Shown piece after piece: positions 23,658-35,257 of a DNA stretch of 64,000 nt (within the stretch, counting starts at the first letter, position 1; each line of letters opens with the position of its first letter). Position numbers and translations under genes: made by a program. The notes beneath the pieces are model-generated. The model had not been told where the DNA came from. It ran no database searches and worked only from the letters and a program-made list of their open reading frames with translations. This DNA comes from Aristolochia californica (lineage: Eukaryota; Streptophyta; Magnoliopsida; Piperales; Aristolochiaceae). The DNA lies in NCBI GenBank assembly GCA_029961685.1, contig JARWKL010000002.1, forward strand, positions 22,536,908 through 22,600,907. The letters run 5' to 3'.

Positions 23658-26328
23658 CATGGATAACAAAATAATGGAGTTCATTTTTAGTGCGTGAAAT
23701 AATTTTCTTCATTTACATTTATTATACATTTCAAATTTTCTTTGCATACATGAACTCTAATATTTTCATTTTGTTTACGAGAAGAGTTTGGATTTGAAAA
23801 AAAATTGAACGTCCAAAAAGGAAATGCAAAAAGTGCTGAGAGAGATAATTCCAAAAAGTATCTCAGATTTTGAAGGATAAGAAAAAAGTGGGTTATTTGG
23901 CTCTGGTAAATATCCAACCTCACGTTAACTTGACAATTCAATTTTTTCTACTCCTTGAAATTTTTGGATCATTAGGTCATTTGCATCTTCACCCTGTTCC
24001 TGGCATGCATACCCACCACATTTAAAACATGTTAGGATCAATTAGAAAACTCTTTCTTATAAAATTCCACCAAGCTATTAGGGGTTGTACTAGTGGAATT
24101 TCCCAAAACAAAACTTTGGAGTTCATTTTTAGTGCGTGAAATAATTTTCTTCACTTACATTTACTATAGTTTTCAATTTTTTTGCATACATGAACTCTTA
24201 AATTTTCATTTTGTTTACGAGAAAAGTTTGGATTTGAAAAAAAATTGAGCATCCAAAACGGAAATGCAAAAAGTGCTGAGAGAGCTAACTCCAAAAAGTA
24301 TCTATGATTTTATGGATAGGCAAAAAGTGGGTTGTTTGGCTCTGGTAAATATCCCACCACATGTTAACATGAGAATTTAATTTTTTCTACTCAAAATTTT
24401 TGGATCATTTGGTCATTTGCATCATCAACATGTTTCCGACATGCATACCCATCACATTTAAAACATGTTAGGATCAACTAGAAATCTCATCCTTATAAAA
24501 TTCCACAAAGCTATTAGGGGTTGTACTAGAGGAATTTTCAAAAAAATGAAAACAAAACTTTGGAGTTCATTTTTAGTGTGTGAAATAATTTTCTTCACTT
24601 ACATTTATTGCAGTTTTCAAAGTTTTTTGTATACCTGATTTCTAAACTTTTCATTTTGTTTACGAGAAAAGTTTGGATTTGAAAAAAAATTGAACATCCA
24701 AAAGGGAAAGGGAAAAAGTGCAGAGAGAGATAATTCCAAAAAGTATCTCTGATTTTATGGCTCCGGTAAATATCCAACCACTCGTTAACTTAAAATTTTT
24801 ATTTTTTTTACTGTTTCAAATATTTGGATCATTACGTCATTTGCATCTTCAACATGTTTCTGGCATGCATACCAACCACATTTAAAACATGTTAGAATCA
24901 ATTAGAAATCTCTTCGTTATAAAATTCCACCAAGCTATTTAGGGTTGTACTAGTGGAATTTCCCAAACATGGAGAACAAAACTTTGGAGTTCATTTTTAG
25001 TGCGTCAAATAATTTTCTTCACTTACAATTATTATTGTTTTCAAATATTTTTGCATACATGAACTCTAAAATTTTCATTTTGTTGACGAGAAAAGTTTGG
25101 ATTTTAAAAAAAATTGAACTTCCAAAATGGAAATGCAAAAAGTGCTGAGAGAGGTAATTCCAAAAAGTATATCTGATTTTGAAGGATATGCAAAAAGTGG
25201 GTTGTTTGGCTCTGGTAAATATCCAAACACACGTTAAGATGGGAATTTAATTTTTTCTACTCCTTGAAATTTTTGGATCATTAGGTCATTTGCATCTTCA
25301 ACATGTTTCTAGCATGCATACCCCCAACATTTAAAACATGTTAGGATCAATTAGGAATCTTTTTCTTATAAAATTCCACAAAGTTATTAGGGATTGTACT
25401 AGTGGAATTTCCCAAACATGGATAACAAAACTTTGGAGTTCATTTTTATTGCGTGAAATAATTTTCTTCACTTACATTTATTATATATTTCAAATTTTAT
25501 TTGCATACATGAACTCTAAAATTTTCATTTTGTTTACGAGAAAAGCTTGGATTTGAAAAAAATTGAACATCCAAAAAGGAAATGCAAAAAGAGTTGAGGG
25601 AGATAATTCCAAAAAGTATCCCTGATTTTGAAGGATAGGAAAAAAGTGGGTTGTTTGGCTCTGGTAAATATCCAACCACACGATAACTTGAGAATTTAAT
25701 TTTTTCTACTCCTTGCAATTTTTTGATTATTCCGTCATTTCCATCTTTAACATGTTTCTGGCATGCATACCCCCCCCCCCCCCCCCCCACATTTAAAACA
25801 TGTTAGGATCAATTGGAAATCTCTTTCTTATAAAATTCCACCAAGCTATAAGGGGTTGTACTAGTGGAATTTCCCAAACATGGATAACCAAACTTTGGAG
25901 TTCATTTTTATTGTGTGAAATAATTTTCTTCACTTATATTTATTATAGTTTTCAAATTTTTTTGCTTACATGAACTCTAAAATTTTCATTTTTTTTACAG
26001 GAGAAGTTTGGATTTGAAAAGAAAATTGAACAACCAAAATAGAAATGCAAAAAATGCTGAGAGAGATAATTCTCAAAAGTATCACTGATTTTGAAGGATA
26101 GGATAAAAGTAGGTTGTTTGGCTCTGGTAAATATCTAACCACACTTTAACTTAAGAATTTAATTTTTTCTACTCCTTGAAATTTTTTGAGCATTAGGTCA
26201 TTTGCATCTTCAACATGTTTGTGGCATGCATACCCACGACATTTAAAACATGTTAGGATCAATTAGAAATTTCTTTCTTATAAAATTCCCCCAAGTTATT
26301 AGGGGTTGTACAAGTGGAATTTCCCAAA
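23658..26328 (+). repeat. Six-monomer higher-order unit, copy c (complete B1-B6)
   Basis: This is the only complete copy, with B1-B6 at 23658, 24108, 24544, 24968, 25417 and 25879. In B2 the phase motif has lost CATGGATAAC, giving TTTCCCAAAACAAAAC at 24099, a change shared with copy e at 33409. The B5 unit carries the poly-C expansion. From B3 on it matches copy a at an offset of about 8.5 kb. Confidence 0.85.
25770..25788 (+). repeat. Poly-C run, 19 bases
   Basis: In place of the usual GCATACCCACCACATTT, this monomer reads GCATAC followed by a continuous C tract and then ACATTT. The tract is 19 C long and lengthens its monomer to 462 bp. No other monomer shows it. The opposite strand is a G19 run. 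It could be true slippage expansion or a base-calling or consensus error. Confidence 0.9.
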
Positions 26329-28462
26329 TATGGATAACAAAACTTTGGAGTTCATTTTTAGTGCATGAAATAATTTTCTTCGCTTACATTTATTATAGAT
26401 TTCAAATTTTTTTGCATACATGAACTCTAATATTTTCATTTTGTTTACAAGAAAAGTTTGGATTTGGAAAAAAATTGAAAATCCAAAAAGGAAATGCAAA
26501 AAGTACTGAGAGGGATAATTCCAAAAAGTATCTCTAATTTTGAAGGATAGGCAAAAAGTGGATTGTTTCGCTCTGGTAAATATCCAACCACACGTTAACT
26601 TGAGAATTCAATTTTTTCTACTCCTTGAAATTTTTGGATCATTAGGTCATTTGCATCTTCAACATGTTCCTGGCATGCATTCCCCTCACATTTAAAACAT
26701 GTTAGGATCAGTTAGAAATCTCTTTCTTATAAAATAACACCAAGCTATTAGGGGTTGTACTACTGGAATTTCCCAAACATGGATAACAAAACTTTGGAGT
26801 TCATTTTTAGTGCGTGAAATAATTATCTTCACTTACATTTATTATAGTTTTCAATTTTTTTTTTGCATACATGAACCCTTAAACTTTCATTTTTTTTACA
26901 AGAAAAGTTTGAATTTGAAAAAAAATTGAGCATCCAAAACGGAAATGCAAAAAGTGCTGAGAGAGATAACTCCAAATAGTATCTCTGATTTTATGAATAG
27001 GAAGAAAGTGGGTTGTTTGGCTCTGGCTAATATCCAACCACATGTTAACTTGAGAATTTAATTTTTTCTTCTCCATGAAATTTTTGGATCATTAGGTCAT
27101 TTGCATCATCAACATGTTTCCGGCATGCATACCCACCACATTTAAAACATGTTAGGATCAATTAGAAATCTCATCCTTATAAAATTCCACCAAGCTATTA
27201 GGGGTTGTAATAGTGGAAATAAAATTTTCATTTTGTTGACGAGAAAAGTTTGTAATTGAAAAAAAATTGAACATCCAAAATGGAAATGCAAAAGTGCTGA
27301 GAGAGGTAATTCTAAAAAGTATCTCTGATTTTGAAGGATATGCAAAAAGTGGGTTGTTTGGCTCTGGTAAATATACACACGTGAAGATGAGAATTTAATT
27401 TTTTCTACTCCTTGAAATTTTTGGATCATTAGGTCATTTGCATCTTCAATATGTTTCTAGCATGCATACCGCCAACATTTAAAACATGTTAGGATCAATT
27501 AGAAATATTTTTCTTATAAAATTTCACCAAGCTATTAGGGATTGTACTAGTGGAATTTCCCAAACATGGATAACAAAACATTGGAGTTCATTTTTAGTGC
27601 ATGAAATAATTTTCTTCACTTACATTTATTAAAGTTTTCAAATTTTTTGGCATACATGAACTCTAAAATTTTCATTCTATTTACAAGATAAGTTTGGATT
27701 TGAAAAAAAAATTGAACATCCAAAATTGAAATGCAAAAAGTGTTGGGAGAGATAATTCCAAAAACTATCTCTGATTTTCATGGTTAGGCAAAAAGTGGGT
27801 TGTTTGGCTCTGGTAAATATCCAACCACACGATAACTTGAGAATTTAATTTTTTCTACTCCTCGAAATTTTTTGATCTTTATGTCATTTTCATCTTCAAC
27901 ATGTTTCTGGCATGCATACCCACCACATATAAAACATGTTAGGATCAATTAGAAATATCTTTTTTATAAAATTCCACCAAGCTATAAGGGGTTGTACTAG
28001 TGGAATTTCCCAAACATGGATAACAAAACTTTGGAGTTCATTTTTAGTGTGTGAAATAATTTTGTTCACATACATTTATTATAGTTTTCAAATTTTTTTG
28101 CATACATGAACTCTAAAATTTTCATTTTGTTTACGAGAGAAGTTTGGATTTGAAAAAAAATTGAACATCCAAAATATAAATGCAAAAAGTGCTGAGAGAG
28201 ATAATTTCCAAAAGTATCACTGATTGTAAAGGATAGGATAAAAGTGGGTTGTTTGGCTCTTGTAAATATCTAACCACACTTGAACTTGAGAATTTAATTT
28301 TTCTACTCCTTGAAATTTTAGGATCATTAGGTCATTTGCATCTTCAACATGTTTCTGGCATGCATGCCCACCACATTTAAAACATGTTAGGATCAATTTC
28401 AAATCTCTTTCTTATAAAATTCCACCAAGCGATTAGGGGTTATACTAGTGGAATTTCCCAAA
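26329..28462 (+). repeat. Six-monomer higher-order unit, copy d (B3/B4 fused)
   Basis: B1 is at 26329 and B2 at 26778. A B3/B4 fusion has its junction near 27219. B5 is at 27565 and B6 at 28015. The spacing from B2 to B5 is 787 bp where an intact copy would have about 1320. The sub-markers of B4 and B5 (ACCGCCAACATTT near 27467, CATTCTATTTAC with AGATAAG near 27675) pair this copy with copy b. Confidence 0.82.
27205..27235 (+). repeat. Deletion junction of about 535 bp inside higher-order copy d
   Basis: The text runs GTTGTAATAGTGGAAAT and then AAAATTTTCATTTTGTTGAC. In intact copy c these two positions are about 540 bp apart (24530 and 25069), so the deletion removes more than one monomer and fuses the start of B3 to the middle of B4. 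Both sides are A/T rich and share AAAT. Confidence 0.85.
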
Positions 28463-28911
28463 CATGGATAACAAAACTTTGGAGATCATTCTTAGTGCGT
28501 GAAATAATTTTCCTAAGTTATATTTATTATAGTTTTCAAATTTTTTTGCATACATGAACTCTAAAATTTTCATTTTGGTTACGAGAAAAGTTTGGATTTG
28601 AAAAAAAATTGAACATCCAAAATTGAAATGCAAAAAGTACTGAGAGAGATAATTCCAAAAATTACCTCTAATTTTTAAGGATAGGCAAAAAGTGGGTTGT
28701 TTGGCTCTCGTAAATATCTAACCACACGTTAACTTGAGAATTTAATTTTTTTTACTCCTTGAAATTTTTGGATCATTAGGCCACTTGCATCCTCAACATG
28801 TTTCTGGCATGCATACCCACAATATTGAATTCATGTTAGGATCAATTAGAAATTTCTTTCTTCCAAAATTCCACCAAGATATTAGGGGTTGTACTAGTGG
28901 AATTTCCCAAA

Positions 28912-30264
28912 CATCAATAACAAAATTTTGGAGTTCATTTTTAGTGCGCGAAATATTGTTCTTCACTTAAATTTATTATCGTTTTCAAATTTTTTTGCAT
29001 ACATGAACTCTAAAATTTTCATTTTGTATTCGAGAAAATTTTGGATTTGAAAAAAAATTGAACATCCAAAATGGGAATGCAAAAAGTGGTGAGAGATATA
29101 ATTCCAAAAAGTATCTCTGATTTTGGGGGATAGGATAAAACTTGGTTGTTTCGCTCTTGGTAAATATCATACCACACGTTAACTTGAGAATTTAATTTTT
29201 TCTACTCGAAATTTTTGGACAATTAGGTCATTTGCATCTTCAACATGTTTCTGACATGCATACCCGCCACATTTAAACCAGGTTAGGAACAATTAGAAAT
29301 ATCATTCTTATAAAATTCCACCAAGCTATTAGGGGTTGTACTAGTGGAATTTCCCAAACATGGATAACAAAACTTTGAAGTTCATTTTTAGTGCGTGAAA
29401 TAATTTTTTTCACAAACATTTATTATAGTTTTCAACTTTTTTTGCATACATGAATTCTAAAATTTTCATTTTGTTTACGAGAAATGTTTGGATATGAAAA
29501 AAAATTGAACATCCAAAATGGAAATGCAAAAAGTGCTGAGAGAGATAATTCCAAATAGTATCTCTGATTTTGAAAGATATGTAAAAAGTGGGTTGTTTGG
29601 CTCAGGTAAATATCCAATCACACATTAACTTGTGAATATAATATTGTTAACTCCTTGAAATTTTTGGATCATTAGGTCATTTGCATTTTCACCATGTTTC
29701 TGGCATGCATTCCCACCACATTTAAAACATGTTAGGATCAATTAGAAATTTCTTTCTAATAAAATTCTACCAAGCTATTACAGGTTGTACTAGTGGAATT
29801 TCCAGAACATGGATAACTAGACTTTGGAGTTAATTTTTAGTGTGTGAAATAATTTTTTTACTAAAATTTATTATAGTTTTCATAGTTTTTTACAAACATG
29901 AACTTTAAAATTTTCATTTTGTTTACGAGAAAAGTGGGACCAGTTTGGATTTGAAAAAAAATTGATCATCCATAATAGAAATGCAAAAAGTGTTGAGAGA
30001 GATAATTCCAAAAAGTATCTCTGATTTTGAAGGATGGGCAAAAAGTGGGATGTTTGGTTTTGATAAGTATCCAACCTCACGTTAACTTGAGAAATTAATT
30101 TTTTCTACTCCTAGAAATTTTTGGATCATTAGGTCATTTGCATCTTCAACATGTTTCTGGCAAGCATACCCTCCACATTTAAAACATGTTAGGATCAATT
30201 AGAAATCTCTTTCTTATAAAATTCCACCACGCTATTAGGGGTTGTACTCGTGGAATTTCCCAAA
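28912..30264 (+). repeat. Recurring block C, copy 2
   Basis: The units at 28912, 29359 and 29808 repeat the block C marker order: GGGGGATAGGATAAAACTTGG with GCTCTTGGTAAATATC, then TTCACAAACATTTATTATAG with GAAATGTTTGG, CCAAATAGTATC, CCAATCACACATT and GTGAATATAA, then AAGTGGGACCAGTTTGG. No B1 unit follows. The next monomer (30265) has a GTTAAATAAT variant. Confidence 0.7.
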
Positions 30265-31616
30265 CATGGATAACAAAACTTTGGAGTTCATTTTTAGTGC
30301 GTTAAATAATTTTCTTCAGTTACATTTATTATTGTTATAAATTTTTTTTGCAGACATGAACTCTTAAATTTTCATTTTGTTTACGAGAAAAGTTTGGATT
30401 TGAAAAAAAATTGAACATCCAAAATGGAAAAGCAAAAAAGTGCTGAGAGAGATAATTCCAAAAAGTATCTCTAATTTTGAAGGATAGGCAAAAAGTGGGT
30501 GTTTTGGCTCTGGTAAATTATTCAACCACACGATAACTTGAGAATTTAATTCTTTCTACTCCCTAAAATTTTTGGATCATTAGGTCATTTGCATCTTCAA
30601 CATGTTTCTTGCATGCATACCCACCACATTGAAACATGTTAGGATAAATTAGAAATCTCTTTCTTATAAAATTCCACCAAGCTATTAGGGGTTGTACAAG
30701 TGGAATTTCCCAAACATGGATAACAAAACTTTGGAGTTCATTTATAGTGCGCGAAATAATTTTCTTCTCTTACATTTATTATCATTTTCAATTTTTTTTT
30801 TGCATACTCAAAAACTCTAAAATTTTCATTTTGTTGCCTTGAAAAGTTTGGATTTTAAAAACAAATTGAATATCCAAAATGGAAATGCAAAAGTGTTGAG
30901 GGAGATAATTCCCAAAAGTATCTCTGATTTTGAGGGATAGGATAAAAGTTGGTTGTTTGGCTCTTGGTAAATACCCAACCACATGTTAACTTCAGAATTT
31001 TATTTTTTCTACTCCTTGAAATTTTTGAATCATTAGGTCATTTGCATCTTCAACATGTTTGTGGCATGCATACCCACGACATTTAAAACATGTTAGGATC
31101 AATTAGAAATCTTTTTCTTATAAAATTCCACCAAGCTATTAGGGGTTGTAGTAGTGGAAGTTCCCAAACATGGATAACAAAACTTTGGAGTTCATTTTTA
31201 GTCCGTGAAATAATTTTCTTCATTTACATTTATTATAGTTTTCAAATGTTTTTGCAGACATGAACTCTAAAATTTTCATTTTGTTTACAAGCAAGTTTGG
31301 ATTTGAAAAAATATTGAACATCCAAAATGGAAATGCAAAAAGTACTGAGAGAGATAATTCCAAAAAGTATCTCTAATTTTGAAGGATAGGCAAAAAGTGG
31401 GTTGTTTGGCTCCGCCGAATATCCAACCACACGTTAACTTGAGAATTTAATTTTTTCTACTCCTTGAAATTTTTTAATTATTAGGTCATTTGCATCTTCA
31501 ACATGTTTCAGGCATGCATACCCACCACATTGAAAACATGTTAGGATCAATTAGAAATCTCTTTCTTATAAAATTCCACCAAGCTATTAGGGGTTGTACT
31601 AGTGAAATTTCCCAAA

Positions 31617-32965
31617 CATGGATAACAAAACTTTGGAGTTCATATTTAGTGTGCGAAAGAATTTTCTTCAATTACATTTATCATAGTTTGAAAATTTCTT
31701 TGCATATATGAACTCTAAAATTTTCATTTTGTTAACGAGAAAAGTTTGGATTTGAAAAATAATTGAACATCCAAAATGGAAATGCAAAAAGTGCTGAGAG
31801 AGATAATTACAAAAAGTATCTCTGATTTTGAGGGATAGGATAAAAGTTGGTTGTTTGGCTCTTGGTAAATATCCAATCACACGTTAACTTGAGAATTTAA
31901 TTTTGTCTACACCTTGAAATTTTTGGATCATTAGACCATTTGCATCTTCAACATGTTTCTGGGATGCATACCCACCACATTTAAAATAGGTTAGGATCAA
32001 TTAGAAATCTCTTTCTTATAAAATTCCACCAAGCTATTAGGGGTTGTATTAGTGGAATTTCCCACACATGGATAAAAAAATATTGGTGTTCATTTTTAGT
32101 GTAATATTCTTCACTAACATTTATTATAGTTTTCAATTTTTTTTGCATACATGAATGCTAAAATTTTCTTTTTGTTTATGAAAAATGTTTGGATTTGAAA
32201 AAAAAATTAAACAGCCAAAAAGGAAATGCAAAAAATGCTGAGAGAGTTATTCCAAATAGTATATCAGATTTTGAAGAATAGGCAAAAAGTTGGTTATTTG
32301 GCTCTGGTAAATATCTAATCATACATTAACTTGTGAATATAATTTTTTCAACTCCTTGAATATTTTGGAACATTAGGTCATTTGCATCTTTACCATGTTT
32401 CTGGCATGCATACCCACCACATTTAAAATATGTTAGGATAAATTTGAAATCTATTTCCTATAAAATTCCACCAAGCTATTGAGGGTTGTACTAGAGGAAT
32501 TTCCAAAACATGGATAACAAAACCTTGTAGAAATTTTTACTGCGTGAAAAAATTTTCTTCACTTACATTTATTGTAGTTTTCAAATCATTTTGCTTACAT
32601 GAACTTTAAAATTTTCATTTTGTTTACGAGAAAAGTTGGACAAGTTTGGATTTGAAAAAAAATTGAACATCCCAAATAAAAATGCATAAAGTGCTGAGTG
32701 AGATAATTCCAAAAAGTATATCTGATTTTGAAGGATAGGAAAAAAGAGGGTTGTCTCGCTTTGGTAAATATCCAAACTCACGTTATCTTGAGAATTTAAT
32801 CTTTTCTACTCCTTGAAAAATTTGGATCCTTACGTCATTTGGATCTTCAACAAGCTTCTGACATGCATACCCACCATTTTTAAAACATGTTAGGATCAAT
32901 TAGAAATCTCTTTCTTATAAAATTCAACCAAGCTATTAGGGGTTGTACAAGTGGAATTTCCCAAA
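31617..32965 (+). repeat. Recurring block C, copy 3
   Basis: The units at 31617, 32067 and 32509 repeat the marker order: GAGGGATAGGATAAAAGTTGG with CTTGGTAAATATCC and TTTTGTCTACACC; GTATTAGTGGAATTTCCCAC, CTTCACTAACA and CCAAATAGTATATC; then AAGTTGGACAAGTTTGG. Higher-order copy e follows directly, as copy c follows block C copy 1. The junction of C with B1 was therefore duplicated as one piece (offset about 9.31 kb). Confidence 0.78.
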
Positions 32966-35257
32966 CATGGATAACAAAACTTTGGAGTTCATTTTTAGTG
33001 CGTGAAATAATTTTCTTCACTTACATTTATTATATGTTTCAAATTTTATTTGCATACATGAACTCAATTATTTTCATTTTGTTTACGAGAAAAGTATGGA
33101 TTTGAAAAAAAATTGAACATCCAAAAAGGAAATGCAAACAGTGCTGAGAGAAATAATTCCAAAAAGTATCTCTGATTTTGAAGGATAGGCAAAAAGTTGG
33201 TTATTTGGCTCTAGTAAATATCCAACCACACATTAACTTGAGAATTCAATTTTTTCTACTCCTTGAAATTTTTAGATCATTAGGTTATTTGCATCTTCAA
33301 CATGTTCCTGGCATGCATACCCACCACATTTAAAACATGTTAGGATCAATTAGAAATCTCTTTCTTATAAAATTCCACCAAGCTATTAGGGGTTGTACTA
33401 GTGGAATTTTCCAAAACAAAACTTTTGAGTTCATTTTTAGTGCGTGAAATAATTTTCTTCACTTTCATTTATTATAGTTTTCAATTTTTTTTGCAAACAT
33501 TAACTCTTAAAATTTCATTTTGTTTACAAGAAAACGTTGGATTTGAAAAAAAATGAGCATCCAAAATGGAAATGCAAAAAGTGCTACGATAGATAACTCC
33601 AAAAAGTATCTTTGATTTTATGAACAGGCAAAAAGTGGGTTGTTCTGCTCTGGTAAATATCCAACCACATGTTAACTTGAGAATTTAATTTTTTCTACTC
33701 CTTGAAATTTTTGGATCATTAGGTCATTTGCATCTTCAACATGTTTTCGGCATGCATACCCATCACTTTCCAAACATGTTAGGATCAATTAGAAATCTCA
33801 TCCTTATAAAATTCCACCAAGCTATTAGGGGTTGTACTAGTGGAATTTCCCAAAAAATGAAAACAAAACTTTGGAGTTAATTTTTAGTGTGTGAAATAAT
33901 TTTCTTCACTTACATTTATAATAGTTTTCATAGTTTTTTGAATACCTGAACTCTAAAATTTTCATTTTGTTTACGAGAAAAGTTTGGATTTGAAAAAAAT
34001 TTGAAAATCCAAAAGGGAAATGCAAAAAGTGCAAAGAGAGATAATTCCAAAAAGTATCTCTAATTTTGAGGGATAGGAAAAAAGTGGGTTGTTTGGCTCT
34101 GGTAAAATATCCAACCACTCGTTAACTTAAAAATATATTTTTTTCTACTGCTTGAAATATTTGGATCATTACGTCATTTGCATCTTCAACATGTTTCTGG
34201 CATGCATACCCACCACATTTAAAACATGTTAGAATCAATTAGAAATCTCTTTGTTATAAAATACCACCAAGCTATTTAGGGTTGTACTACTGGAATTTCC
34301 CAAACATGGATAACAAAACATTGGAGTTCATTTTTAATGCTTCATATAAATTTCTTCACTTACAATTATTATAGTTTTCAAATATTTTTGCATACATGAA
34401 CTCTAAAATTTTCATTTTGTTGACAAGGAAAGTTTGGATTTGAAAAAAAATTGAACATCCAAAATGGAAATGCAAAAAGTGATGAGAGGGGTAATTCCAA
34501 AAAGTATCTCTAATTTTGAAGGATAAAGTGGGTAGTTTGGTTCTATCCAAACACACGTTAAGATGAGAATTTAATTTTTTCTACTCCTTGAAATTTTTGG
34601 ATCATTAGGTCATTTGCATCTTTAACATGTTTCTGGCATGCATATCCCCAACATTTAAAACATGTTAGGATCAATTAGAAATCTTTTTCTTATAAAATTC
34701 CACCAAGCTATTAGGGATTGTACTAGTGGAATTTCCCAAACATGGATAACTTTGGAGTTCATTTTTAGTGATCAATTAGAAATCTCATCCTTATAAAATT
34801 CCACCAAGCTATTAGGGGTTGTACTAGTGGAATTTCCCAAACATGGATAACAAAACTTTGGAGTTCATTTTTAGTGCTTGAAATAATTTTTTTGCATATA
34901 TTAACTCTAAAACTTTCATTTTGTTTACGAGAGAAGTTTGGATTTGAAAAAATAGTGAACATCTGAAATAGAAATGCAAAAAGTGTTATGAGAGATAATT
35001 CCCAAAAGTATCTCTGATTTTAAAGGATAGGCAAAAAGTGGGTTGTTTGGCTCTGGTAAATATCCAAGCACATGTTAACTTGAGAAATTAATTTTTTCTA
35101 CTCCTTTGGAATTTTTGGATCATTAGGTCATTTGCATCTTCAACAAGTTTCTGGCACGCATACTCACCACATTTAAAACATGTTGGAATCAATTAAAAAT
35201 TTGTTTCTTATAAATTCCACCAAGCTATTAGGGGTTGTACTAGTGGAATTTCCCAAA
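32966..35257 (+). repeat. Six-monomer higher-order unit, copy e (B5 truncated)
   Basis: B1-B4 are at 32966, 33415, 33855 and 34305. B5 begins at 34741 but stops after 30 bases, and a B6-like unit follows at 34842 (GAGAGAAGTTTGG, GAAATAGAAATGC, CCCAAAAGTATC). All linked markers are present in order: TTATTATATGTTTC, ACTCTTAAAATTTC with TTTTATGAACAGG, AAATCTCATCC, AAAAAATGAAAACAAAAC, CTATTTAGGGTTG, TGTTGACAAGG, CCCCAACATTT and GGGATTGTAC. Confidence 0.8.
34741..35257 (+). repeat. Fragment monomer (101 bp) plus shortened monomer (416 bp)
   Basis: At 34770/34771 TTTTTAGTG joins ATCAATTAGAAATC, leaving only 101 bp between phase points 34741 and 34842 and removing about 345 bp. The junction leads back into an AAATCTCATCC tail typical of a B2 end. 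In the next unit about 33 bp is lost near 34888, where GAAATAATTTTTTTGCATA skips CTTCACTTACATTTATTATAG. Confidence 0.88.

Noticed and set aside
16450..34285. TTTAGGG (plant telomere-type heptamer) at 16457, 24938 and 34275
   Set aside because: It occurs only once per unit, as a point variant of CTATTAGGGG in the monomers before B4. There is no tandem run, so it is a class marker and not telomeric sequence.
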